Numbered from the stretch's first letter, positions 11,455 to 21,189 are shown. The stretch is DNA of 37,502 nt from Acanthaster planci (GCF_001949145.1 NW_019091360.1:172775-210276), one strand, 5' to 3'. Notes: generated from the sequence alone by a model not told the origin. Numbers and translations: made by a program.

Positions 11455-12150
11455 GGTTGTTTGATTGTTGGGGTGGCTGGGTCGATGGGGTTGTTACGGT
11501 TGCTTGGGGTTGCTTGGAGTTGTTGGGTTCTGTGGGATTGCTTGGTTTGTTTAAGGTTGTTGGGGTTGTTTGGGGGTTGTTGGGATTGCCGTGGTTGTTG
11601 GGATTCGCTTGGGGTTGCTTGGAGTTGTTGGGGTTCTTTGGGGTTGCTTGAATTGCTTGGTTGTTTAGGGTTGTTGCGGCTGTTTGGGGTTGTTGGGATT
11701 GTTGGGATTGTTGGGATAACTTGGATTGTTTGGGTTGTCAGGGGTGTGTGGCGTTGCTTGGGTTTGTTAGGGTTGCTTGGATTGTTTGGTTTGTTTAAGG
11801 TTGTTGCAGCTGTTTAGGGTTGTTGGGGTTGCTTGGGTTATTTGGGATTGTTGGGATGTTTGGGATCACTTGAATTATTTGGGTTGTCAGGGGTGTGTGG
11901 CGTTGCTTGGGTTTGTTAGGGTTGCTTGGATTGTTTTGTTTGTTTAAGGTTGTTGCAGCTGTTTAGGGTTGTTGGGGTTGCTTGGGTTATTTAGGGTTGT
12001 TGGGATGTTTGGGTTGCTTGGTTTGCTTGAGGTTGCCAGGGGGGTCGCTCGGGTTCTTCGGGGTTGTTGGGTTTTTGGGGGTTGTCAGGGTCGTTGCAGG
12101 TGTCTGGGATGTTTGGTTGGGTTGGGTTGCGCTTGGTTGAGTTAGTTGGT
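11455..12150 (+). repeat. G/T-rich minisatellite with 149-bp higher-order unit
   Basis: The plus strand is built from GGTTGTTGGGGTTGCTTGG-like units and is nearly free of A and C. A larger unit starting GGGTTGTCAGGGGTGTGTGG is repeated at 11732 and 11881, a period of 149 bp. Runs of three or four G spaced by short loops could form G-quadruplexes. Both strands are open over long distances because of composition (Trp/Gly/Leu-rich on +, Pro/Asn-rich on -); these frames are not genes. Confidence 0.9.
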
Positions 12151-12489
12151 CTGGTCAAAATTGCCTGCAAAATCCATCTTGCCAGAGTTGTCAAATGTTC
12201 GCAGGAAAAGTTTCTATGACTCACAAATCAGTGTTCGCTTGCTTACGTGCCAAGTATGAATGACCGGCTGATAATTGATGGAAATTTGATGTGTGCTTGT
12301 TGTTACGAAACTTTTTGTGAAATTGGCAGAAGTTCAATCGTGGTCAACTTTAGCGGATTCACGGCAGTGTACTTGTCTCGACATCAAATATTTACATTTG
12401 CGATGTTTTTTAAGCACCTCTGTGATATTGGGCCCACCTCTAGGGCTCTCCTTTCTGTAACACTAACCGATATAAAACACAAATAAAAC

Positions 12490-13000
12490 TCATTCTTCAA
12501 ATTTGTATAAAAACATCTACATCCCGTCATAAACAGGGATGAAGTCATATATTTTATGGCAATGCCAAAAAAACCTCAACATGTTGAGTGCTGACCATCA
12601 TCGTTGAAGAAAAATGAGGCAGAAATCTCAAAGTACAATTTCGCGACTTGGACAACGATAGGTTACTTCAGTATGTCTAGTCAACAAACAGAATGCCGTA
12701 TTCAGATTAGATTTCCTGTCTGATGTTTATTCGTAATATAGGTCCCACACGAGCTTGCTCATTGAACTATGATATGCCTCAGTGCGCTTGGCCATACCTT
12801 CAGTGACATTCCACTGTCCTTTGCAATGCCGAACTTGTTGATAAGAACGCAGACTTTATGCGTAAAAATAGTTAGGACCAATTGGAAAGCCGCCTAAGCA
12901 GGAGCATATGCCCTTAGCACAAGTACATCTTTACCATACAAAAGAATCACAGATATTAATTAATTTTGCTATTGCAAAAGGAACGCGATTGCATGATAGT
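12490..13000. other. Intronic sequence, no recognised feature
   Basis: This sits just downstream (minus strand) of exon C and contains no recognisable repeat or coding motif. It is normal A/T-rich intron. Confidence 0.5.
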
Positions 13001-13003
13001 TAC

Positions 13004-13119
13004 CTGAAATACTGCTGCTACACTGGACGTATTGATAACGTCCACACTCCTTGCTCCTGATTGGCCAGTGCTAATCAGACCGTAGTTCAAAATCTTGCTT
13101 CCTAGGCTAACTTGTGGTC
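13004..13119 (-). CDS. CFAP65: CFAP65-like exon C
   Basis: The exon has 116 bases: two completing a split codon, then 38 codons. The sequence (VSLGSKILNYGLISTGQSG, then VINTSSVAAVFQ) is the typical start of an ASH domain, where a strand carrying 'NYG' precedes a 'NTS' strand. The acceptor is TTTTACAG/GACC and the donor is TTTCAG/GTAAC. Its phase fits exon B, which ends with a lone G, and exon D, which starts in phase 0. Only about 110 bp of intron separates it from exon B, in contrast to the repeat-filled introns on either side. Confidence 0.75.
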
Positions 13120-13229
13120 CTGTAAAAGAACAGATGTTTTTTGATGTGAAGATGACTTCATCAAAAAGCTTTCATTGCAATAAATGTATACAGATCATCA
13201 CTAAAATTGCAAAATTAATCAATAATTAC

Positions 13230-13338
13230 CTGAACATCTTCCAACCAGCTTAACCACCGTCTTGCTGACTTTGTCAATGGCATGTACATGAAGATAATCC
13301 ACACTCTCCTCATTGACATTCTGTGGCTGAAACTTCAC
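13230..13338 (-). CDS. CFAP65: CFAP65-like exon B
   Basis: The exon has 109 bases, 36 codons plus one base. The residues (VKFQPQNVNEE...VDYLHVHAIDK...VKLVGRCS) match the closing strands of an ASH/MSP domain, in which a 'F.P' strand is followed by a strand ending in 'G.C'. The donor is TTCAG/GTAATT and the acceptor ends ACCAAG before GTG. It joins exon A in phase 0 (LQIP then VKFQP) and exon C through a split glycine codon. The left terminus of the DIRS element lies about 100 bp upstream in the intron. Confidence 0.75.
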
Positions 13339-13436
13339 CTTGGTAAAACAGGTAGATTTCTCTTGTCATTTTACAGAGTTTCAAAAATAAAACAGCAACC
13401 TTAAATATGTCTTTGCTGAAAATGTTCCCATCAATT

Positions 13437-13610
13437 AAACTCCTCCCCCACATTGGTGTGGGTCGGGTCTCCTAGTGATACTTACCCCTGTCAAGCCTAC
13501 ATATGCAAATTTCCCATGTGCCTATTACAATTAGCTGAAAAGACTTGATTATGCATGCTGCCCTTTGACATTCCACAATGCACTGCGGTCCCGCTGCCAT
13601 GTTCGTCCTT
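13437..13610. repeat. DIRS left inverted terminal repeat
   Basis: This is the outer left end: CTCCCCCACATTGGTGTGGG, then a 'TCTCCTAGTGATACTTACC' block, then the segment shared inversely with 17300-17440. On the minus strand this is the 3' end of the element. Confidence 0.8.
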
Positions 13611-13668
13611 CTTTTCAAAGTGGAGAAATTCCCGAAGGCAAAGGGGGGAAGGACGGGCGGGAGTGGCT

Positions 13669-13760
13669 GAACAGGGTAAGTATCATTAGGAGACCTGACC
13701 CACACTAATGTGGGGGACGAGTTTCCTGCATTCACATACCCCTGTCCAGCCTACATATGC
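13669..13760. repeat. DIRS internal complementary region (circle-junction copy)
   Basis: Positions 13669-13719 (ACAGGGTAAGTATCATTAGG...) are the reverse complement of the left outer edge at about 13440-13492, with a few mismatches. Positions 13727-13758 (CATTCACATACCCCTGTCCA...) are the reverse complement of the right outer edge near 17415-17452. The two halves meet at about 13720-13727 around AAACT/AGTTT. This joined-ends layout is the template for completing the circular DNA intermediate in DIRS replication. Confidence 0.82.
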
Positions 13761-14395
13761 AGGGTGGCACTGTACCCTGGAGGAGGGTCGGCGAGAGGAG
13801 AGTAGTTACTAGAGAGCATAGTCGGGCATCGCCCAAACGAACACTCACCAGAGAAAGAGGTATCTACGATGAAGAATTCATTGTTTGATGTGGACGCAGA
13901 GGCGGCCCGAACATCATGGGCTCTGACATGAGAACAAGTCGCCTTGTCATGCTGAGTAGGCCCGTCTTGGTTCACGAAGATAATGGCCGAGACTATCCAT
14001 CGGGCAATAGTGTCCTTCGCGCTGGATGAAAAAGCTTTGTGGTTGTGATGAAGAGTCTGGAACCAGGTTCCCGGCGGTGCTTGGTTCTGGCGAGGTACCA
14101 CTCGAGAGTACGAAGTGGACACCATTTCTTGTCAGAGTTATCTCCCGAAAGAGAGGTTATGTCAGGGACAAATATGTTCAGAGGCCGGAAGGCAGGCGTC
14201 TGGTTCTTTGTCAGGAACTCAATGGCTGGGATAAGGTGAACCCCATGCGTTTCCCAGCGGATGTGACCTTCAGCAGTTGACAGCGCATGTAGTTCGCTGC
14301 CGCGTCTGAAGGTAACGACCGCCAGTAGGAATGCCAGTTTGATGCTGAGATGGACATCAAATGCACCGGTAAGCGGCTTGAAGGGGGAAAGGCAA
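13751..14395 (-). pseudogene. DIRS tyrosine recombinase domain (frameshifted)
   Basis: In DIRS elements this enzyme integrates the circular DNA intermediate. On the minus strand the frame from about 14395 reads HLSIKLAFLLAV then TFRRGSELHAL, carrying the first catalytic Arg. It continues through a CPLRTLEWYLARTK-like segment to about 14010, then shifts frame to TIARWIVSAI and VRAHDVRAAS, carrying the H-x-x-R pair (near 13905-13920). The domain seems shorter at its N-terminus than usual: it follows the RNase H remnant closely. No intact nucleophilic Tyr could be placed with confidence. Confidence 0.75.
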
Positions 14396-14439
14396 GAATG
14401 CGCAAAATATCAGGAGATGAGTATTGTCGGTCAATGGGA

Positions 14440-14880
14440 AGAGGTCAACGTGGGGACGCTTGATCTTCGCGAAGATCTGACTGACGCTCAAATGAAAGTG
14501 TCTGCTATGCTGTTGGTTGTTCCTGCTATGTGAACAGCTTGCAGGATGATCCCGTGATCGATCGCCCACATGAAGATCTGCCTTGTAAGGACGCAAAGCT
14601 GGAGGGGAGCGCGTACCGCCGAGGTGGTTGATGTACGCTACCACTGTGTGGAGTTGTTGCTCTGGATGCTCTAAGTGTTGCTGGAAGGGGCGAAGGGTGT
14701 CGAATACTGCCTGAAATTCCAGCAGGATGATGTGTTTGTTGCGGAAGGAAGAGTCTCAAACCCCGGATGCACAGAGCGGAAGAAGGGAGGCCCACCATCC
14801 AAATAGCGACACATCCGTTGTCATCGTGACGTTCGGTCTCAGTGGAATGAAGGGACAGCCTGTCAACAGGTGCTCGTTGA
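14440..14880 (-). pseudogene. DIRS RNase H domain (frameshifted)
   Basis: RNase H removes the RNA strand after reverse transcription. Minus-strand segments include MTTDVSLFGWWA (first catalytic Asp), HIILLEFQAVFDTL (catalytic Glu), TVVAYINHLGGTRS, and WAIDHGIILQAVHIAG followed by NSIADTF, in the expected order. At least two frame changes separate them. The usual Asp before TVVAYIN is replaced (EQQLHT), so the active site also looks damaged. Confidence 0.72.
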
Positions 14881-15690
14881 TGGTCCCCCACCGGAGGTGG
14901 TTGTGAACATTCGGCGGAAGAGGGACCAGGTAGAAATCGCTCTTGGGGCGGTACCAAGATAGGAGATGTAGTTAAAGTGGGCACGTCGCCACCATGGGAC
15001 GAGGTCGATCAAACTGGCCATTAGTCCAAGAAGACGGAGCCAGGCTAGCGCCAGAGGTGCCTCAGACCGCAAAAACTGAAGGGCGCATTGCTGCAGATTG
15101 AGGATGCATTCCGGTGTCGGAGCCGCAATGCATTTGAGGAGGTCGAGGGCCGCCCCTAGGTAGGTTAGCCATTGTGATGGATCAAGAGCTGACTTGTCGT
15201 AGTTGATGAGGAACCCTAGGCGTGTCGCGACGTCGAGGGTGAGAGAAGTGATGGCTCTTGCTTTGTCCGGGAGGCGACCGACAATCAACCAGTTGTCCAT
15301 ATATTGAAGATAAGGATGTCGCGCTGTTGCAAGTAGGCAGCGAGAGTCTTGGCAATTTGTTAAAGACCCTTGCGAGGTTGAGAGGCCGAAAGGAAGAGCT
15401 GGAAACTGGAAGATTTGGCCGCAGTACTTGAAGCGGAGGAACTTGCGGTGCTGTTTGTGTATCAGGATATGGAGATACGTGTCCGGTAGGTCTATAAAGG
15501 TGGTCCAACACGGGGACTGGTAGAGTGGGTAGGACCACATTCAGGGTCTCCATTCGAAAGCGTCTTGGCTTCATGAACTTGTTGAGCGGTTTCAGAGTGA
15601 TTATTGGTTGCCACTTTCCTGGTTCTTTCTTGGTTGTCAGGAAGAATGACGAAAGGAAGCCAGTGGATAGCTGGTTTGGATGCACCTGTG
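14863..15690 (-). pseudogene. DIRS reverse transcriptase (frameshifted, YMDN active site)
   Basis: The finger region, GFLSSFFLTTKKEPGKWQPI then LKPLNKFMKPRRFRMETL, lies at about 15660-15545 in one frame. The palm follows in the next frame (15540-14863): FIDLPDTYLHILIH with the first catalytic Asp, HRKFLRFKYCGQIFQFPALP, then QYMDNWLIVGRLPDKAR and LGFLINYDKSALDPSQ. The thumb-like LRLLGLMASLIDLVP motif is typical of DIRS. The catalytic Y-x-D-D box reads YMDN at 15292-15303, so the last Asp is lost. One frameshift near 15545 separates the two parts. Confidence 0.87.
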
Positions 15691-16039
15691 TGATAGCTCA
15701 TTTGCATAGCAACGCAGTTATCTCCTCCCCAGAGCCAGGCGCTTGGACATGTCGCGGAAGACCATCCCAGAGCAGAAGACCATTCCGGACGATAGAAGGG
15801 GGAGGATACAAGTTGCCTCGGAGTCTGAAAAGGGCCCCTGGGTGGGAGGCGGGATGACCGGGAGAGGGTCCGGGTCAGGCGCCGTCGCCGCTGGCTGAGG
15901 ATGAGAGTCTATCTTTCAGGTGAGCGAAGAGAAGGCCTCCGAGAGAGACTGGTGGGATGCCATCCATGGAGGTGGATCCGGCTTGGAGTGGCACCTCTTC
16001 TTGGCCTTGGATGAAGAAACCGATGAGGATGGCCTTGTA

Positions 16040-16680
16040 CTTCTTAGTCTTCGCCAGAGCAGGGGAGCTGGAGGCCAGTACAGTCAGAGGAAGGACCCAG
16101 TGAGGATCCCCCGAGAGGTCCGTCGTCTCCTGCGAGGAGCGTCTGAGATCGGATTGGCGGGCTCATGACCGGAGTCCAACGGCAGCTTGGAGCTACGGAT
16201 GAGGTGTGTTGGACGGAAGCCCCAGCAGCATAGCAGTCCAGAAGGGGTACCATCGTCTGAGGCAACGGGGGGGCTGGGGAACATGCTGAGTTGCTGACTT
16301 GCCCATGACAGCAGCGGTGGAACATGGCGATCCCACTTTGAAGCCCGTTGCCTGCTGGGAGGGAATTGACTGGCCCGAATTCCGAGCGGGTATCGCCTGC
16401 CCAGGGCAGACGGCAGGCTGTCGCCCCGTGGGCCCCGCTGAGCTACTGGTCTGTAGGGTTGTCCAGGTTGTGGTTGATAGCGATGCCTGGACCTGCGGCA
16501 TAGAGAAAGGAATGGCTCATTACTCCCAGACAATCATGATCAAGGGTATTGTTGCAGTAAATCCGCTCAACCCGATCAATAGGTGTAGAGTGGGCATTGA
16601 TAACCACGGGTAGTAGACCAGCATGCTCGACCTGGTGGGTAGGTGGATGGTAGTCATCAGTGATCACAGGCATTGTTAGG
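16040..16680 (-). pseudogene. DIRS gag-like ORF region
   Basis: Two overlapping minus-strand frames (16533-16084 and 16501-16193) are rich in Pro, Ser, Arg and Gln, without catalytic motifs. They lie in the 5' part of the element where DIRS elements encode a gag-like nucleocapsid protein. Which frame was coding cannot be decided, and the open lengths partly reflect GC-rich composition. Confidence 0.4.
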
Positions 16681-17282
16681 GTACCGCTCTCTCAGCCCAA
16701 TCAAACCTGGTAGTGGTCATCAGAGATCTAGACATATTGCGGTACCTCCACTCAACGTGATCTATGGAGGTTATTAGCGATCTAGGCATGTTGCGGTGCC
16801 TCCGCTTCAGCCTGATCTTGTCGATAAAAGTCCGGGGTGTGTTGTGGTACCTCCACTCAACCCCGGCCTATTCAGGGTCTCTCCTCGTCGAGGCCGCTAA
16901 TTGGATTACGCACAACTGCACCACAAAGGGAGCGGGGCAGTCCACCAAGCCCGCTCCGCTGCCAGACCCATACTGTTTTGGGCCATTATTATTCGAATGC
17001 ATGCACCACATAACGAAGAAAGGGCCCTCCAACCCTGTTCAACGGCCATACCCACATCACACCTAACAGTAGGTCACATCTCAACCTGTATATGATGCAC
17101 AGAAAAAAGGGGCAGAAAAGAACCACAAGAAAAACACAGCATGCAAAGAACAAAATATGAGAATAAACATTCTTACCAAGAGATAAGAAATCACTCTTTA
17201 TTTCGAAACAGGATTCAATTCAATTCACAAACACGAAAGGTACGGAACTCGAGAATCCAAAAATGTCATAAAAGACACGTCC

Positions 17283-17455
17283 ATGAACGATAGGCGCTGA
17301 GAAAAGAAGGACGAACATGGTGGTGGGACCGCAGTGCATTGTGGAGGGTCAAGGGGCAGCATGCATAATCAAGTCTTTTCAGCGAATTGTAATAGGCACA
17401 TGGGAAATTTGAATATGTTGGCTGGACAGGGGTATGTGAACGCAGGAGACTAGCA
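17283..17455. repeat. DIRS right inverted terminal repeat
   Basis: This matches the left repeat inversely through 'GGACGAACATGGTGGTGGGA', 'GACCGCAGTGCATTGTGGA' and 'AGACTTGATTATGCATGC'-type blocks. It ends near GGGGTATGTGAACGCAGGAGACT. On the minus strand this is the 5' end of the element. Confidence 0.78.
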
Positions 17456-17459
17456 AATT

Positions 17460-18080
17460 CAAAGTCAAAACTTTTTCCCAGTCATTTGGTATCATCATTT
17501 TTACCTTGCATTTTCCAAAATGCCCTTTAAGCACATGTCTGGTATGAGCATGAGCTAAGTTCTACACAAAATACTAAAATCTTCTGGCACAAAAAGTGAT
17601 GTGTGAAGCACATACTGCGCCATGTTGGACAGAATACAGTGGTGCTGATGACGAGTGAAATCTTCACTCACGAAATACAGACCCATTGCTACAATGTACA
17701 TGCCTAAGGGTGCCTAAAGACAATTAGGTCAGTAATAGTCATATATCAGGTTTAAGATACATATGGTAGGAGTCAAACTTGCTGAGAATGGCCAAGGGAG
17801 CAGCTGCGGAAGCTTAATTGGGAAACAGACTATGAAATTATGCATCAACCCCACAGTGTTTCATATAGGGAACAATTCACTTGTTTTCTGAATGGCTTGT
17901 GTGACTTCAGGCCAAGCACACAACTACCATTTTGTATAAATACCTTCTATTTTCTGTCTTTCATTCTTCACGAAACTATGCAACCCTCTTCCCCCAAAAC
18001 TACTTTCATGCCCTCACTCCCTTATTCCGATGAAGCAGAATAATGACTAGTTCATCATGAACCCATGGGATTGATGACTT
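17460..18080. other. Intronic sequence, no recognised feature
   Basis: This is plain A/T-rich sequence between the DIRS right end and exon A. The open frame at 17840-18043 shows no domain. Confidence 0.5.
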
Positions 18081-18082
18081 AC

Positions 18083-18196
18083 TGGAATCTGAAGTAGACT
18101 CTCAGATGAAGCAATTCCATTTGTTTGACTACAGTGGAAGACAGTATCAATAGATGTGTTGATGCTAGGATGCTCAATTGTGAATGGTACAGCAAC
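18083..18196 (-). CDS. CFAP65: CFAP65-like exon A (most 5' exon seen)
   Basis: The exon has 38 whole codons (114 bases), including VAVPFTIEHPSINTSIDTVF and SSESLLQIP, and reads as the middle strands of an ASH domain. The acceptor is ATAATTCAG/GTT and the donor is ATTCCA/GTAAGTC. Both ends are phase 0. Its reading frame continues into exon B across an intron of about 4.7 kb that holds the DIRS element. I found no further upstream exon between 18.2 and 26 kb; it may lie beyond the Polinton on the right. Confidence 0.72.
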
Positions 18197-18199
18197 CTG

Positions 18200-19310
18200 A
18201 ATTATACGATGAAAAAGCAAACACATAAATATGTTAAAGTGAACGTTACAGTGTGATCCTGGAATAAATCAGTTTATTTGTTATTATTTTGACCAGTTTC
18301 CTGAACAATACAAAGAATATTTGCAAGACCTTAATTATCAAAGATATACAGGTACATGCGCAGAAAATGCTGAGAAAATACTGAGATTTCCTGATGTCAT
18401 TAACCACATTGCGCCGGAGGCATTTATGAATGTTGATTCTGTTGAGAAGGGAGATTTTTCATTTGTTTCTGTTTTCAAAATTCATATCTTCATTAATTGG
18501 ACACTTACACCCACACGAAGGACTTTTTTTTTCAAAAATCTTCAAAAATTCATATTTTTTTTCTGAACGCCTAAACCCCATAAAATGGGTGTCCCGTGGC
18601 GAGTCTAGTCCTCACAAGCAACTTCCATTGACCCTTTGGTTTTGCAGCCACACCGCCCGCTCTGTATGGAGCCCCAATTGTGTGTGTTACATAAGGGCTC
18701 GTTTGTTCCGGACCTTGGCCCAGTGCGTTGCTATGCTGCTGTGTTGCTATGCGGAGCGATTGACGGTCAAGACCTCAGCGTGTAATATGCGGTGAGTGAA
18801 TGGGAAGCTGTGCACGTGCACTGGGCTTTGTCAACTGTTCAATGAGTGTGGGCAATGACGGACAAATGAATTCATGCTGTAAAAGAAGGGGTTTTAAAGT
18901 GTGGCTTTTTCGTGGCGCTGCTCCATGTAACTTTCGCTATTTTTTGAAGCTGTTGGGGTTTTTTTCTGTTATATATTTTCCCATCTACCAAACTTATATC
19001 CCCCCAAACCACTCTCATATTTTATTTCCCAACTTTTTCATTTTCCCTCCCATAGTGTAAGATATTTCCCTTCCCAAACTTTATTTCCCCAACAATTTCA
19101 AGTAAAATTTAGAAACCAATAAAATAAAGTACACATAGAAATACACACAGACAAATATTTGGAGAGAACTTCTTTTTCTCATATTTTCTTCTTGTCATTT
19201 CTCTTGTGTTTTCTTTTCATTTCTCATTGAAATAGTTGAACTCATAAAAGTAGTAAAATAAATTTCCACTCTTTCTAATCAAATAAAAAGCAAACACCGT
19301 TGTAAGGAAT
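18200..19310. other. Unassigned sequence with a GC-richer island
   Basis: Positions 18590-18920 are noticeably more GC-rich than their surroundings and contain a donor-like ATGCGGTGAGTG near 18786. This could be an unrecognised exon, promoter or mobile-element fragment. No protein motif was recognised in any frame. Confidence 0.35.
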
Positions 19311-20000
19311 AAACAAGTACTTTCCAGAAACTTTGTCTTTTTTGGTCATTTTTTTTCAAAGGTTGAAAACATGAGNCCATTACAAGGAAATGTGCCACTT
19401 TTTCAAGAAATGAAAATACAGCATCCTCAAAGCAGTACTTTCCAAAAACTTTGTCTTTTTTGTCTTTTTTTTCAAAGGTTGAAAACATGACCACCTAGTA
19501 AAACCATTACAAGGAAATGTGCCACTTTTTCAAGAAATGAAAATACAACATCCTCAAAGCAGTACTTTTCAGAAACTTTGTCTTTTTTTTCAAAGGCTGA
19601 AAACATGACCACCTAGTAAAACCATGACAAGGAAATGTGCCACTTTTTCAAGAGATGAAAATACAACATCCTCAAAGCAGTACTTTCCAAAAACTTTGTC
19701 TTTTTTGTCTTTTTTTTTCAAAGGCTGAAAACATGACCACCTAGTAAAACCATTACAAGGAAATGTGCCACTTTTTCAAGAGATGAAAATACCACATCCT
19801 CAAAGCAGTACTTTTCAGAAACTTTGTCTTTTTGTTATTTTTTTCAAAGGCTGAAAAAATGACCACCAAGTAAAACCATGACCAGGAAATGAGCCACTTT
19901 TTCAAAAGATGAAAATACAACATCCTCAAAGCAGTACTTTCCAGAAACTTTGTCTTTTTCCTCATTTTTTTCAAAGGTTGAAACTATGACAACTCCTAAA
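19311..20000. repeat. Tandem array, period 118-128 bp, about 5.5 copies
   Basis: The marker AGTACTTT(T/C)CA(G/A)AAACTTTG recurs at about 19316, 19434, 19561, 19679, 19807 and 19933. Each unit continues with a T-rich stretch, 'TCAAAGG(T/C)TGAAAACATGACC', 'CCATTACAAGGAAATGTGCC' and 'TCAAGA(A/G)ATGAAAATAC'. Spacing alternates around 118 and 127, which suggests a two-unit higher-order form. The single N in the window (19375) lies in copy 1, beside a gap of about 11 bases relative to the other copies. Confidence 0.92.
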
Positions 20001-20122
20001 ACCACCAGTAAATGACATATTGTTTTACACTAGATAAGTGGGGCATCAAGTCAAAACACATGAAAAACACAAAATATAATGTCAATGAAAATGTCCATGA
20101 AAATAAATGTTCAAAGTGTCAA

Positions 20123-20579
20123 TTAGTGGACAATATGGTACTCCTTGAAGCAGGGGGCGACGCAGAGGGGCTGGTGGCACGTATCACACTCGAAGTGTGT
20201 CTTCTTTTGCAGACCACGGGATACGCAGAGGACACACCGCCGGTAGCGGAAATCGCCATAGCTGGTCCTCTCAAAGTCCACGGGGAAGTGTCGGCCGACA
20301 AAGTTGGTGACTGGTGGAGTATCGTGCTGAGGGCGGTACTCAGGCAAGGGCTTGTCGAAACGGTGCGGCACTGCTGCTGGTCGATGCGGCGGTCTGTGTA
20401 CGGGACTGTCTCTTGCGCTTGGCATATACAGCCAAGGGTACATCACTGTCAATTTCTGTACTTGACTGTACTTGAGCAGGTGACGGCGGTGATGAAGAAG
20501 ACGAAGAACCTTCGTCTGAACTCAGATAAAACTCGCTTTCACTAGAAGAATTGGACTCTCCAGATATAACTTCCGCCAT
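20123..20579 (-). pseudogene. piggyBac transposase remnant: N-terminus joined to Cys-rich domain
   Basis: piggyBac transposases cut and paste DNA at TTAA sites. The N-terminal 79 residues (MAEVISGESNSSSESEF, then serine/acidic runs and a basic RKRQSR patch) are typical of the family's disordered leader. A frame change near 20345 leads to HFPVDFERTS then a cross-brace zinc motif: C-V-L-C, ECDTC, PLCVAPCFKEYH. Family transposases are usually about 550-600 residues; the roughly 400-residue RNase-H-like catalytic core is absent. The product cannot be a transposase, though the DNA could have been mobilised in trans. Confidence 0.78.
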
Positions 20580-21188
20580 GTTGTCTGTGCTCTAAATAAC
20601 ACGATACCCAATATGCACAAATGTAGCTACTGCACGGCGATTTTATTCTCAAGCAGCAAGGGCCGTGCCCTGTCAGTCAACATGGCAAGGTCCAGCAGCG
20701 CCCGGGCCGGGTCATTCATGGGGCGCAGGTGCATAATGAGCCCGCACAGCCCGCGCTTTGTCTTTAGTGCAGTGCAGCGATAATCCCCTGCGAGCGCCCG
20801 GCAGCGCGAACAAATGCGCTCTGCACAAGCAATACACGGATTACCTCCACTAATAGCAGCGCTCTGCGCTGAAAGAATACAGGGATTGATTGGCAGTGCC
20901 CGGCAGCTCTCAGCAGCTTGTACTTTTATTCCACACTTTTATAAGTTCGGTCACCCCGGCTATAAAATAAAGTCACAATTCACCGGCCCCAGCAACCCAT
21001 TATTGCCTTAGACCAATTTATTCACCGGCCAATGATGGCCTAAACTTTTTCACTGACAGCCCCCAACTTTTTAAGAAATGCCCAGCAACTTTTTTCTTTT
21101 TTATGGTAAAGTTCCGATTTCGGAGTCCCCAGCCACGAATATAAGGCCTATGGCTCCAGTACCGGAGCCCCCGGCTGGAAGTGGTTAA
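20123..21188 (-). mobile_element. Internally deleted piggyBac transposon
   Basis: The minus-strand 5' end is TTAACCACTTCCAGCCGGGG at 21188, with the TTAA target. A GC-rich leader follows, then an acidic, serine-rich transposase N-terminus starting at 20579. Without the DDD catalytic core, the sequence moves to a piggyBac-type C-terminal cysteine domain ending at 20123. A matching 3' terminal repeat was not found, so the left boundary is unknown. The same terminal sequence family occurs at 33861 and, degenerately, at 1333. Confidence 0.75.
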
Positions 21189-21189
21189 C

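Larger units (their letters stand above)
13437..17455 (-). mobile_element. DIRS-type tyrosine-recombinase retrotransposon, about 4.0 kb
   Basis: Both ends carry an inverted repeat of about 130 bp: 13480-13610 against the reverse complement of 17300-17440, sharing blocks such as 'TTTCCCATGTGCCTATTACA' and 'GACTTGATTATGCATGCTGCC'. Inside the left end is an internal complementary region (13669-13760). Its first half is the reverse complement of the left outer edge, and its second half that of the right outer edge. The order on the minus strand is leader, gag-like ORF, reverse transcriptase, RNase H, tyrosine recombinase, complementary region. No target duplication is seen, as expected for recombinase-mediated insertion. 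It is more GC-rich than the host intron, lies in the same orientation as the CFAP65-like gene, and is inactivated by frameshifts. Confidence 0.88.

Noticed and set aside
11265-11817. Overlapping Trp/Gly/Leu-rich open frames
   Set aside because: They are translations of the G/T-rich minisatellite; all nearby frames stay open for the same reason.
14026-16613. Plus-strand frames across the DIRS element
   Set aside because: They are antisense to the RT, RNase H and recombinase motifs and stay open because of GC-rich composition.
18321-19060. Plus-strand frames around the GC-richer island
   Set aside because: No motif or conserved pattern; the later part is low-complexity Phe/Pro-rich translation of T/C runs.
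19311-20000. CRISPR-like array
   Set aside because: Units are contiguous long tandem repeats without unique spacers, in animal DNA.
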